Positions 10,101 through 19,431 of a DNA stretch of 38,848 nucleotides are shown in pieces (positions within the stretch are counted from its first letter, which is position 1; the number at the start of each line of letters is the position of its first letter). Origin of the DNA: Tieghemiomyces parasiticus (taxonomy: Eukaryota; Kickxellomycota; Dimargaritomycetes; Dimargaritales; Dimargaritaceae). The notes below the pieces were generated by a model, which worked only from the letters and a program-made list of their open reading frames with translations, was not told the origin of the DNA and did not search any database. Location: assembly GCA_027575765.1 (NCBI GenBank), contig JANBPT010000391.1:1-38848 (forward strand), read 5' to 3'. Both the position numbers and the translations under genes were made by a program.

Positions 10101-11204
10101 AGGGGCCTGGCGATCGTGAGCACCGGCGGCTGGACGCGGATTGGTAGTTAATAACTTGGTCTTGGTCAGCCGCTGACCCAGTTTGAACGGGGTGGGGCCA
10201 GGGACAGGAGCGTCACGCGATTGGGGCCGCGGTGCCGAGGCGGGGGGTTGGGGGCGCGGGGCAGTCGGTTGGCGGTGGCTGCGTAGACTAGGGCTAGGTG
10301 GTGAGGCCACTTCGCCAGTGTCGTCGTCGGCCTCGATTGGCTGCAGCTTCTGGGCCAGAACGAAGAGGCCTGAGGCAGGTGGGCAGGTAAAGTACTGGAT
10401 GCCATTAACACTGCCATCATTCTTTCCTGCACCGATCGGCTCCAACTCCACGCCGGCCCAGGTTCCGGGTTTGAACTGTACAGGACCAATGAACCGGAGT
10501 ATGCCGGTCAAATTCATGGACGGGATGGACACCGTCTCGCCGGTCCGGAACCGCGCCGCCATCACAGCTGGGGATTCGGGGCGGGGCGTGGTCAATGCTG
10601 GATGATTCCGGTCGAGGCGGGCGCGCAACGGGGTGGTGGCGACTCGCGATCCGGCCGGGGTGGAATTATTGGAGGTGGGGATTAACGGGGGCCGCGGCAT
10701 GGTCGAAGCGGGAGGTGGTGGTGGCGCCTCGCCCAGGCCCGAGTGGAGCGGTTTGCCGAGGCTTAACTTGCGGAAAGCCGGGATGGCCCCGCGCGACGCG
10801 CTGATACCGACAGCTGGGGATAGGGTGGCCGACTTGCGCAAGCCGCTGAACTGGGGTAGGCCCGAGAGGTGGTTGGTAGGGGACGGGGAGAGCAGGGATG
10901 CCCGAGGGGGTTTCGGGCCCGGGTGTGCGAGCTGTGGTGAGGGTGGGGAGTGGGCTGCTGAGAGTTGGGACTCGCCGTCGGTAACTGAGGATACAGACGA
11001 TAAGCGGCCGTGCAGGCCCGAGGCTGGCAGTAAGGACCCTGTTGAGCTACGCTGAAGAGCTACACGCGGCGGGTCGGCGGCCTGGGTGGAGCTGAATGTG
11101 GGGATTGACCGCCGCTGGGCTCGTGGGGAATCCTCGCGACTAGTGCCAAGGTTCAGCCCCGCGGGTACGGGCAGACCCGAGTTTAGCCGGGAGAATTTCG
11201 ACAT
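7152..11204 (-). CDS. CLIP1: CLIP-170-like CAP-Gly microtubule plus-end protein, intronless
   Basis: Expected to track growing microtubule plus ends; fungal relatives are Bik1 and tip1. One 1350-residue frame without introns. Residues 1-215 are Ser/Pro-rich and basic. One CAP-Gly domain at about 217-290 carries the GKNDGSVNG signature at 260-268, against two CAP-Gly domains in animal CLIP-170. A basic Pro-rich linker spans about 300-490. Coiled coil occupies 490-542 and then most of 625-1250. Two zinc knuckles follow: CX2CX4HX4C at 1273-1286 and CX2CX5HX4C at 1329-1343, the second one residue longer than the usual spacing. The protein ends DATF, close to the DETF end of human CLIP-170 that binds CAP-Gly domains. 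Start: ATG at 11204 has A at -3; the frame stays open 83 codons further up but is a Pro-rich leader with no better start. Confidence 0.92.
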   Translation of the reverse strand: MSKFSRLNSGLPVPAGLNLGTSREDSPRAQRRSIPTFSSTQAADPPRVALQRSSTGSLLPASGLHGRLSSVSSVTDGESQLSAAHSPPSPQLAHPGPKPPRASLLSPSPTNHLSGLPQFSGLRKSATLSPAVGISASRGAIPAFRKLSLGKPLHSGLGEAPPPPPASTMPRPPLIPTSNNSTPAGSRVATTPLRARLDRNHPALTTPRPESPAVMAARFRTGETVSIPSMNLTGILRFIGPVQFKPGTWAGVELEPIGAGKNDGSVNGIQYFTCPPASGLFVLAQKLQPIEADDDTGEVASPPSPSLRSHRQPTAPRPQPPASAPRPQSRDAPVPGPTPFKLGQRLTKTKLLTTNPRPAAGAHDRQAPSPGPTRPPGRPGPNRRMTLGPGVGRARTSPAPPPGSRSRSPSAPPKPALKPPPPVPRVPGLSYGARRATLNALPGTRLLDTSDSAAPGPPTTAGALLSTPPTRPTVAAADGSPDSHRSPAIPTELFQRVKLKLEMLEAENKVLRLENKQGRTQLEARQLVEKDLLRKQILEELGRTPPAQSTDATPPDSHTSPSLLRAPAPATPTGLPPLGDRLAKLSQKFATIDAAGPSRPGSAASHGSSDRSPPPAASAPEEDTLGLEVLQLTEMVQSKDARIKALEAQIAQARASPAPADHELAERIADLETRLAAEHREAARSVEVIEELKAALAANAEVVVNQKEAIQALISQMDTLVGKALRTMRVLKEADEDGIQSPRKRQGSSSSGGSLTSDETADPLLVHRARSERVSRALETSASAVEHLQKVNHRLSMDLHSVLQERALSPSDTTMTAAGDDWEERYRALTVEHDRLRTELRQKDDLIASLHRPRPLAFSLGGSSPDLFGSREFAVSPAASQESLPVSASSPAVAAALNRSIHELHELATEAAAGPVDVSNEVLGEEVLALRETVAELQARLAEQGPSVSAQGELGAASARFEEVNAELAAARVRQTDLERELAAVQETLSAQAARLDRGTADDSEAALARLQTERDDATRLLEAKNDQLRTVQGAVAKLEARTVELEAERDALLEKCAVLKDGQADLIERVETVEAQFISLAEDCERLYDDNARLTGELATASAQSSMAVDVRALGDTSPSTQAAGDNTPAAAAANFEAARQQHAADLRERERRLRELERAKDQEIEELNQYLGELESLVDNKSFRETDLEDQIAAHLRRIRELESQVEGGSGGSAPATGSSATRHSISTVPASSGTSPRSFAKSLGSPAAPTSTGATNGHINVDADDDTLICELCDAPGHDLFNCPLFKSDGIAVGTPNDEEGSVDADETPAPFKTVPDYYNSSRPFCDNCEMFGDHWTEDCPDQDATF

Positions 11205-11642
11205 GGTCGCGACGATTAGGTGGATATGGCAATGGGGTTGTAAGGAAAAGGGCGCAATGCGGGCGGTGGACAATAACGGGGGAGGACGTTTGGGCAAAAA
11301 CAAGGAGGGGGGTGGTGGGACGCGCACCTCGGCTGAGTTGGGGGAGGTGTGTCCGGACCGTTCTCGTTGCCGATGTATTGGGTCTGGTTCGGTAAGAGGC
11401 AGGCTGGGAGGGGGTGGAGGTAGAAGATGCGCGGAGGGGACCTGGAGGGACAAAAAGCGGTGGAAACCGGGCTAAGAGGTGAGTCGCTGGCCAGATGGCG
11501 GGCGGGCACTGCACAGCTTGCGGGGTCAAAGGGAAGGGAATAGTGGGGGCTACGAACATGCGGCGCGAATAAAGTGAGAGTTAAAGAAATATATTAAACA
11601 TGCGGTCGTGGTGATTCAGGGATAAGGCGAGAGGGCGGCGAC
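11205..11642. other. Leader/promoter of the CLIP-170-like gene
   Basis: Strongly pyrimidine-rich on the minus strand, with no conserved coding match. An AT-rich patch at 11570-11600 could serve as TATA element for the leftward gene or as 3' end of the small candidate gene next to it. Confidence 0.45.
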
Positions 11643-11908
11643 CTAAATGTCGGGAGTTGCGGGCTGCACGGCGTCCTGGACCGCCAGCTGGAAGGGGTTG
11701 GGTGAAGGCTGCTAGATGCCCGAGGAAGAAAGAGGAGTGAGAGAGAGAGAGGGAGAGGGGGAAGAAAAAAAAACAATAAGGGAAAGGGTTGTGGGTTTAC
11801 CAGGCGCACCCAAGGCGAGTGTGTGGAGTCGCGGGGACCAGATAGAAGGCAAATGCCCACATCAACTCTGGTTGTACGGGGCGGGCTGTATGCAGTCGGA
11901 CCTCTCCC
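11643..11908 (-). CDS. Possible C-terminal exons of an unrecognised small gene
   Basis: Weak call. A clear intron signature stands here: a GTAAAC donor at 11800, a long T/C tract with a run of T, and acceptor TCTAG ending at 11712 (89 nt). The exons would be 11908..11801 and 11711..11643, joined in phase 0, ending ...NPFQLAVQDAVQPATPDI and TAG. The upstream exon reads ...VDVGICLLSGPRDSTHSPWVRL and could follow a TTTCACAG acceptor. No start codon or further exon was found with confidence, and the product matches no family I know. It lies directly upstream of the CLIP-170-like gene on the same strand and could instead be an unspliced leader of it. Confidence 0.28.
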
Positions 11909-13763
11909 CTGTGAAACTGGTCAAGACTGACTTGGTAAACAAACCCGGGTGGAGCTGAGGAGGGCGGGCTATTGTGTGCATATCGATGACGGGCGACGAT
12001 TGGCTACGGCGGCCCATGTGGGGTTAGGGGCTGGGCCTTAGGGAGCCGGGGGCACTCCATTGGCCCGCTACAGTGGAGGTTGACGGACCGGCCCTGTGGG
12101 GTCTGCCAAAGGGCGGCCTACCCAGGCCAGGGCTCTAGGCAGGATTGGCCATGGGCGGGGAGGCGGGGCAGCCCATCGAGGCCCAGGAGGGTCCAAGTAC
12201 GTGGGCAGCTGCTAGGCAGTTCGCCGGTGCAACGAGGGGTGGAGGGGACACGGCTGGATGCCGGAAACCGCGCCAGACGCGGGGCTGAGCTTCCAGGACC
12301 CCAGAGGTCGACGGGTGCTGTCTCCATTACCGGCTCTATTCACCGTGGCTCTGGACAGCCGGTCGGAACAGTGATTGCGCAGGTGACCCGCGTGCAGCCA
12401 GGAGACGCGAGAAGAAGCACCGTGAGCAGACCCATTCACTGAATCAGTGCAGTCGTCCTGGCTCGCCATCGCGCACGCTTCTTCTCGCCAATTAACGAAC
12501 GACCTACATTTAGATTGGAACGCTGCCAACGTCTGCCCAGGGGACGGTGACAGCCACATAGCCACTCACCTCGCGGACATAAATTAGCCTTTTGCGATAC
12601 ATAGCTTATTATGATTTCTCCACACAGGCCGACTGAGTAGCTCCTTCGCACCGGCCGACGTCAGCCAGGCGAGTCGATCCGCCAGGTTGGCTGGCGGCCG
12701 TTTGATCGGGGGCGGCCAGGCTGGCAATACACTGCGGCGTGGAGGTTGGTGCCAATGGGCCTTCTCGGCTACCTGACGACGACACGCGGATACCATCGCG
12801 TGGACTGGCTCTGTCTTTGACCCTTCCAGTTGACGGGTGCCGGAGGTGAGGGGGAAGGATATAGATGAGAGCGTATGTGACCCACGCGGCGCGGCGCTGA
12901 TCCTTGTTATGCGCGCGTACTGCGTAATGCAGAAAATGAATTCAGGGGAGGGCTATACTTCATTTCCCGGCACATCAAGGACCTGCAAGCACCAGTCTAA
13001 GTGTTACAAGTAATCCTGCGGCTCCGGCTAGGAGAGCGAATGATTCAGTGGTGGCAAGCAATGATTGAGAGGCCGAAGACAAACAGGTAGGAGCCAGGAT
13101 GGCGAGAAAGAGTGAGGGTGAACCGGGCTCTTCACTTAAACGTAACCCCCCCACCTACATCCCCCGATCCCGCATAGCCCGGGTACCACTAGGGGGGGAA
13201 ACCTCACCCTCACCTCCCCGTAGACCAAATAGCCAATGCTGTCTGACACTACGCACTCTGCTGTCCTCCGCCTGGGCGGTTGACTAACTTCAACGTAATC
13301 TAGGTTACCGGCCAGGGCTTTTAACTTTGCTCTATTCATTACTTTTCCTCTGCTGCTCCATCTGCGATCACCTGACTCCAGAACGTGGTGAGAGCCTTGT
13401 CCCCGCAACGTGGGCATCCTCCACTGCCAGACCCCTCTTCTCATTGTAGAACTGCAGTCACAGTAGTGACGGGGTAAGGTAATTGCACAGCTTCCTATTG
13501 GCCATCATGGGGAGGGGGGTTAATAACACAGTAATAGCGACTGTTCCTGTGGGACACTTAAGGATGCAGGTACAAAAAACACATGTCTTCATACAAGCTA
13601 TCAAATGGTTGATCTGCCCTTATAGCAGATACAAATACATGAAAATACATATTTTATTACATGTGGATAGAAAGGCTTCGCCGCCTGGGCGCTCTGCGTC
13701 AAAAGTCGTACCGCAGAGCGGCCAGGTTAATTTACGTTAGCCCCAGTATATGGACAATCGGGC
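11909..13763. other. Intergenic, no recognised gene
   Basis: Several overlapping open frames of 60-120 codons on both strands, none with conserved motifs. A minus-strand stretch at 12590-12850 is open in two frames at once and reads as Ser/Thr/Pro-rich, but neither frame has support. The last 250 bases are AT-richer and carry the poly(A) signal of the aldo/keto reductase gene. Confidence 0.45.
13653..13658 (-). promoter_or_regulatory. Poly(A) signal of the aldo/keto reductase gene
   Basis: AATAAA on the minus strand, about 106 nt past the stop codon. Confidence 0.5.
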
Positions 13764-14690
13764 TTAATCATCGCCAAACAGGGAGTCAGACTTTAGGTTC
13801 CAAGTATCCCGGACCTCACACACGCGCACACGGTTAGTAACGGCGCTGATCTTTTTGGCCTGGGCGTCGGTGAGTTGGAAGTCTCCGTGGAAATTCTCCT
13901 CGATACGGCTCGGGGTCACCGACTTGGGGATGACCGACGTGCCGCGACCGATACCCCAGGCTAGGACGACCTGGGCAGGCGTCTTACCCGTCTCTTTGGC
14001 CACCTCCAGTACAGCCGGGTCCTCCAGGACCTTGGGTGAGCCCGTGGACCCGATGGGGCAGTAGGCAGTCACGTGGATCCCGTGATCCTTGCAGAATTGC
14101 AACAGCTTCGTGTTGGGGTTGTACGGGTGGACCTCGATCTGGTTGACGGCAGGCTTGATCTTGCCGTGCTCCAGGATCTGAGTGAGCTGCGCAATATTAC
14201 AATTGGACACGCCAATGTTGCGCACCTTGCCCTTGGCCACTAGGGCCTCCATGGCATGCCAAGTGTCGAGCAGGCTCACATTTTCATCCAGGGCGGGCTT
14301 GCCATTAGAATCTTTGACCGACTCGCAGAACTTACCCTCTACCTTCTTGAAGGCCAGAGGCCAGTGCATCAGGTAAAGGTTTAGATAATCCAAACCCAAG
14401 GCCTTCAACGTCTGGTTCAGGGCGGGCTCGACGCGATCCGGACGGTGTTCAGTGTTCCACAGCTTAGAAGTGACCCACACTTGGTCGCGAGAAATCTTGC
14501 TCTCAGCGAAGGCCTGGCCGACCTCATCTTGGTTTTCGTAGACGGCCGCGCAATCGAAGTGACGGTAGCCGATGTTGTATCCGGCTTTAACGGCCTCCTT
14601 GACTTTGTTGGTCTCGGAGCGCCAGGTGCCGAGGCCCAGGGCGGGGATCTTGTCGCCGCTGTTGAGGGCGAACGTCTTACCAGCCGACAT
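13764..14690 (-). CDS. Aldo/keto reductase, Gcy1/Ypr1-like
   Basis: Cytosolic NAD(P)H-dependent reductase of aldehydes or ketones. A single 308-residue frame, the normal length for the family. The catalytic tetrad is complete: Asp46 and Tyr51 (HFDCAAVYENQ), Lys76 (TSKLWN) and His109 (MHWP). Other signatures are GLGTWRS near the start, GVSNCNIAQL, NQIEVHPY and the cofactor-binding IPKSVTPSRIEEN near 255-267. The substrate cannot be told from sequence; yeast relatives act on glyceraldehyde, methylglyoxal and other carbonyls. Start ATG at 14690 opens the conserved N-terminus directly. A TATA box and pyrimidine-rich leader stand upstream and an AATAAA downstream. Confidence 0.94.
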   Translation of the reverse strand: MSAGKTFALNSGDKIPALGLGTWRSETNKVKEAVKAGYNIGYRHFDCAAVYENQDEVGQAFAESKISRDQVWVTSKLWNTEHRPDRVEPALNQTLKALGLDYLNLYLMHWPLAFKKVEGKFCESVKDSNGKPALDENVSLLDTWHAMEALVAKGKVRNIGVSNCNIAQLTQILEHGKIKPAVNQIEVHPYNPNTKLLQFCKDHGIHVTAYCPIGSTGSPKVLEDPAVLEVAKETGKTPAQVVLAWGIGRGTSVIPKSVTPSRIEENFHGDFQLTDAQAKKISAVTNRVRVCEVRDTWNLKSDSLFGDD

Positions 14691-14952
14691 GATTGAAGAA
14701 TGTAAGCAAGTGAAGGGGGACGCTAGAGGCGATGGAGAGAAGAGAATAGGTTGGTAGAGCTACGAAGATCGCAGGTGTGGGGGGGGGTAGGACGGTTGAT
14801 ACAGGGGGAGGGGTGGAAGGTGTGGCTGAAACGGAAGCTTAGCGGGTAAGTGAAACCAGTTGGGCGTAAAAAGATCTAATCCTATCAGCATATGGAAGGA
14901 GGGAAGTAAAGTTAGTATGTGGACAGGGCAGAGGAGGCTCCTGTTCCGTTGC

Positions 14953-14960
14953 TTTATATA
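14953..14960 (-). promoter_or_regulatory. TATA box of the aldo/keto reductase gene
   Basis: TATATAAA on the minus strand, about 265 nt before the start codon, ahead of a C/T-rich leader. Confidence 0.5.
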
Positions 14961-16298
14961 AGTTGTGGGCGCGGTGAGTCCAAAGGAGAGGAGAGGGGCG
15001 GGGCAGAGCTAATTGACACAGCCTCTGGGACAGTGGTGATGATCTAATTCCTCTGACCGACTCTCGCCACACACCGAGAGCACACGTAACGGGCGATCGA
15101 ATCACGCGGAACCACTGGCGCCATGACAGGACAACTGGTATAGTTACGCTGATTAATACTGACCGGGTGGGTAAGGTCTATGTGGCTTATCCATCCCCAG
15201 TGATGAAGTCAAAACTATGTAATTACTCGTTCTAATTGGTGCATCGTCGGGGAGGCGTTCGGGCCTAGAAACCACCCGCCACCTTCCTATCAATCATATA
15301 TCTCCCCCCTTTCTCAGTATACGACACATACTCCACAAGTTAGGGTGTATATTGGTATCGTCTTCACTAAAAATACATACGCAAGGTTTAGCATGGATTT
15401 AACAGCTACTATTTACCAAAATTGGCTATTTCGATGATCACAAAAGTTGGGAGAGGCGACAGGGGAACAAAAAATGTGATTACTCTGCAGTGACTGAGAT
15501 CGACATGTAAGGTAATCCGCGGGTACCATACGGCACAGTGAGGTGCATAATGTGGACGACGGAATTTGACAAAACAACTGTAGGGCAGGCTGCGAGTGGA
15601 GATGCTAAGTTCAAATGCTGTGTCCTGTCGACATGGGCAGGGTTCTAAAACTATCGCATCCCTATAGCCATTTATTGGAAGTTGGCATGTGTTTTAAAGG
15701 GGGTATTTCTGATATGACGGGAAACGACAGTTAATGGTAGACTCTAAGCCTGCTCGATGTGTTTAATGCGAGGGAAGAGAGATCGACCTTTCTCACGATC
15801 AAAGTTTGCTCCACGGGCGCCGTGACGCCATTGAAATTTTCTGGCTGCTCATAGGGGGGGAGGGAGAATAGAGCAGTACTTATCCTTTAGCCAGAGGCTG
15901 ACCAGATAGCGGGCTACGTCCGGTGGACAATTTCCTCGACATTGGACGCCGTCAAGATTATTCGTCAGTTCGCAGGACGTAGCATTGCATGGCTTGAGTC
16001 AAGTCAGTGGACGACCACTGGATCCAACAAGGGATGGCGCTAGAGACTTAGTGTGCCATCGACACTTCCCGACCCTGGACGCTAAAGCATGTGTGGGCCC
16101 TAATGACTGTCGGACTAGCACTACGCTGACAAAATTATAGCTTTGTGTTCCCTTTATTTATTTTTTGTTAATCGTTTTTTTGTGAACCTCCCCCCCCCGT
16201 TGTCTACGGATTTTGTTGCCGGGTACATTGGACGGCTGACGATTGATCCCCCCTACCACTGACCATGCCTCGGACGCTGGAAATATCCTGTAATAATC

Positions 16299-16304
16299 TT
16301 TATT
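16299..16304 (-). promoter_or_regulatory. Poly(A) signal of the tubby-like gene
   Basis: Minus-strand AATAAA, about 195 nt past the stop codon at 16499. Confidence 0.4.
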
Positions 16305-16498
16305 TATGTGTACTCATTGTCGTCTTGGTACTAAAAGTCCGTGTGGTCGTCGAAAATGCATCAGGTGAAGGGGTTGTCTAAGTAGAGAGGGAATGTATCA
16401 TCAAGGCATATTAGGGAATCGGGAGGATCGTAGTAAACGTGGAGGGGAGTGGCGCTGAACCGTTGTGGCCAGCTTCATTATAAGACGAATCGACCCGT

Positions 16499-17699
16499 CT
16501 ACCAGCCGAGGGCCGTGAGTTGGTTATCGTCAATGAGTTCGTACATGTGGATAAATGAAAACATGAGGAATTCGCGGAACCGGGCGGTCATGCGTCGTCC
16601 GACGTAGCATTTCAGAGTCCCCAGGGTCTTGCTACAGACCCACCAGGGACTCCGGTGGAATTCAGCCACGACCTGACCGGTAGACCACCGCAGGCAACGG
16701 TAGTGCAGGAAGGTGATACCGGTCTCCCACCGGTACTCGCGGCCATCCTCCCAGGTGAAGGCAAAGAACAGCGTCAACCACCCAAGGTCCCGTTGGACCG
16801 TAATCTCGGTGCCTTGGGTGGGGCTGAAGTAGGCCTGACACGCAACATCGCGTTCGGTGGGACGGCGGACGGGGGCGTGCTGCCGGGGCTCATGGGGTGG
16901 CCGGCGCTGATGTTCCCGCAGCCGCTGCCGTTGCCGCCGGTTGCGGCGCCGGAGACCGCTCGTTTCGGATTCGGCGGCGCTCGCCGTGTCGCCGTTGGTA
17001 GTACCTGGGAGGAAGGCGAAATGGGATTTCGGCTCGTCCTCGAGTCCATCGTCTTCCTCGTTGTCGGTGAAATTAAGCGCGTCAACCTGATCCGCCGGGT
17101 GCTGGAAAGTGGAGATCTCCCAGATGATTCCCTGGGCGTCGACGCGCCGGAATTCTTTGAGGTCGTAGAACCGTTTGGAGTCCTCCTTGATGTACAGGAG
17201 AACCCCGGTCTCATTGTAGACCTGTTTAGTCTTGCTCCAGAAGGATTTGCGTTTGATGATATACTTCTGGCAGCGACGCTTGCGCCGAGTTGGTACGCAG
17301 GATAGGGCCAGGAAGGCTGTGCGGGGGACGCCAATCAGACGAGGGTGAGGGGCACAGGTGGACGGTGCAGGTTAGCGGAGGGTTGGAAGTTGACGCTGGG
17401 AAATGAAGCCGATAGGGGCTAAAGCGAAAGGGGAGTGAGGAATAGGTAGTACCCCTAGGCTCAACGGCTGTAGAGTAGCCAGGTCATCTCTAGCTCTCCT
17501 ATTCGTATACCTGGAGCTGGCGGGTGACGTGAGCAGCACAGGTGCCCGCTATGAAGCGGTACTAACCAGCACCTAATCTCAGGCCGATCCAATCAGGCTC
17601 CAAAAGTGGTAATTTGGTAGGACCCAGGGTCACTTGAATGTAAGTAGCGACTCTGCCTCTAGGGAGGGGCGGGGACGCGGGTGTATACTTACAAGTCAT
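16499..17699 (-). CDS. Probable tubby C-terminal-like domain protein, 2 exons
   Basis: Function unknown; related fungal proteins have a tubby/LURP-like barrel. The main exon is 17316..16499, opening after a CGCACAG acceptor, 272 codons including stop. It reads as a basic start (CVPTRRKRRCQKYIIKRKS), then a beta-rich part (YNETGVLLYIKEDSKRFYD), an acidic and then Arg-rich insert, and the C-terminal block FFAFTWEDGREYRWETG, CLRWSTGQVVAEFHRSPW and FSFIHMYELIDD. The upstream exon ends at 17693 with a strong GTAAGT donor in phase 1, which fits the acceptor phase. Its ATG at 17699 (ACCATGA) would give 274 aa, with only seven coding bases in exon 1. The frame stays open about 100 nt further up, so the true start may lie in another upstream exon. 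The family call rests on pattern resemblance, not an alignment. Confidence 0.6.
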
Positions 17700-19061
17700 G
17701 GTTGCAGGCCACGGGCTGTTAGCGTGCCGTGGCAGGCGGGAAAACTCCAACTCGTAGTGAGTGGACGTGGGATTGGCGTGCTCCGGGGAGGTGGCTGTAC
17801 CCACACCTTAAGAGCAGAGGTTGATAAGCGGACAAGGGATAAGGGTATGCGAAACGGTGGTCGAGGCTTCGAGCGCCGCTTCAAGTCGGATATGGGTGCG
17901 ATAGTTAACCAAGTTCACCAAGAAGCGACATCGACGTTCCAGACAGAGGAATGGTGGGCGGAAACAGATAGCAGGCCCTGAGGCGATAGTTGCGGTTCAA
18001 ACGAATAGCCGTTCGAGGAAGTGATAGCCAACATGAGATGCTGAACGAGAAGAAGAGCGGGCAAGACAACTGCCGAGCACCTGGCGGAACCATGCCGAGA
18101 CTTATAAGGGTTCCAGCAGTTGGTGGCAAACGTGAGCCGTCGAACAGAGCCTGTCGGGTATTGCGCTGGACTGGTGAGTAAAACTCGTACCCTCTTTACT
18201 CGCATCCCCCCCTTCCTCGGCGAGATATAATTTCCCGACTTAAGGGGGCTATTTACAGCCGACACTGGGCCATGTTGGTACAATCTACGGCCTCAAGAAA
18301 CGATGCGAATCTCTGTCTCAGGTCATGCAGGAAAATGCCACATAGTGACTCGAATCATTAGAGTGCCTGCAAGGGAGACAGGAGACGAAAGGAGGGGGGT
18401 GGGGGATCTGGAGGGAAGAGCAGGTTAGACGGAAGGGCAGAGGAAGGGGAGGTACCCAGTCCCTTCGAGACAATGGTGGTGTAGAGAGTGCAGCCAGTCC
18501 GCCCTCACCCTGTCGCACCGTAACCTATTTTAGCGGGTCAGAGTTAGTCAAGGAGTCTCGATCGACGTGTCACCCGGGTTGCGTGTCTGACTGGGCAGCC
18601 CCCCCCCGGACGAGATGCAACTACGACAGTACCAACACGGTGGCAAGGCTTACCTGGCTAGCCGGCCCGCCATTAGTGTCACTGTGGCGATTGGAATGCA
18701 TACCAGGCCTGTAAAGCCGTCCGGTGTAGGGACGCTTTTATAAACGTTATTTCAAGGAGCGGGGTGTGGCAGTAGTGGCTGCTTGGCCACGTAGGCGCCG
18801 GTGCCCAAACTGGCTAAGCGAGGGAGGCCCGGTTTAGTCGCCCAATATCGCACCATTTCCGCCTAATGGGCCGTAGCGGTAATTATAAAGTGTGGGACGT
18901 GGAAGTGACAAGAAGAAAAGAGCTAATGCCAACCAGCCCCACCCCCACATACACATATCTCTTACTCGAAGGTTCGAAACGTCTACCCCGACCAATTGCC
19001 CTCGGCATTAGCTGTCCGTACACTTGACGCTATCACGTTCCAGGTCCGTTAAGCTACCACC
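17700..19061. other. Intergenic, possible promoters in both directions
   Basis: A minus-strand TATAAAAG at about 18735-18745 and a plus-strand TATAAAG at 18884-18890 face opposite ways. Several minus-strand open frames of 60-120 codons (for example 17915-18283) could hold upstream exons of the tubby-like gene, but none has conserved sequence or matching splice phase. Confidence 0.4.
18884..18890 (+). promoter_or_regulatory. TATA-like box, possible promoter of a small gene at 19062
   Basis: TATAAAG about 178 nt before an ATG in strong initiation context. The spacing equals that of the URC1 and UPRT TATA boxes. Confidence 0.35.
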
Positions 19062-19277
19062 ATGGCCACTATCCTGGACACCTTGTTTTACCAGAGTAGT
19101 TCAATAAATGTGTCGCCTAGGCTGTCTTATTTGGTGACGCGGCGCAATGCCGTCCATGACATTGTAATTTGGAGAAATCAAGGGGTGGGTTTATTGACAA
19201 GCACCGCAGCCAAAAACAGGCGCACTTATGGTGCTAAAGCACTGGGAGGGGGAGGTAAGACAGACAGTAACAGGTGA
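19062..19277 (+). CDS. Possible small protein of unknown function
   Basis: Weak call. The ATG stands in an ideal context (ACCACCATGGCC) with a TATA-like box about 178 nt upstream and a C-rich leader between. The unspliced frame gives 71 residues beginning MATILDTLFYQ, with no family resemblance. An AATAAA at about 19103 and a possible GTAGTT donor near 19096 mean that only the first dozen codons, or a spliced form, may be real. It converges with the minus-strand gene ending at 19432. Confidence 0.25.
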   Translation: MATILDTLFYQSSSINVSPRLSYLVTRRNAVHDIVIWRNQGVGLLTSTAAKNRRTYGAKALGGGGKTDSNR

Positions 19278-19431
19278 CCGGGCAGGGTGGCGTGCCTAGA
19301 TATGCTAGGCCAAGTATGTTACAGAAAACGGAGGGTGGGAAGACCGAGGGGGGGTGAATCGGAAGTACCAAAATCGATCCAGGGTGATCAGATGGATATT
19401 GTGTGTCACGGCGGGCACAGGCAACCAACCA

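Larger units (their letters stand above)
14691..16498. other. Intergenic, stop-rich AT-richer stretch
   Basis: The right part, about 15100-16490, has no open frame of 60 codons in any frame. I checked for tRNA T-arms, snRNA signatures and box C/D pairs and found nothing convincing. AATAAA on the minus strand at 16299-16304 probably ends the tubby-like gene. Confidence 0.5.

Noticed and set aside
11205..11453. Upstream extension of the CLIP-170-like frame by 83 codons
   Set aside because: Low-complexity Pro-rich leader without family resemblance; the ATG at 11204 has better context.
12590..12850. Minus-strand double-open frame, Ser/Thr/Pro-rich
   Set aside because: No motif, no fitting splice partners, and two frames are open equally.
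13136..13444. Minus-strand frame with a stretch loosely like the NAC-beta N-terminus
   Set aside because: Only a few residues resemble it (VMNRAKLKALAGN), and the conserved NAC domain is not found downstream.
15030..15260. TGATGA boxes suggesting a C/D snoRNA
   Set aside because: The nearest CTGA is either too close or missing, and no terminal stem is visible.
16655..17305. 216-codon plus-strand frame and a 186-codon minus frame at 16774-17334
   Set aside because: Both are shadows. The frame with protein-like composition and correct acceptor phase is the minus frame that runs through to 16499.
18960..18990. GGTTCGAA resembling a tRNA T-loop
   Set aside because: Flanking bases do not form a T-stem and no acceptor or anticodon arm fits.
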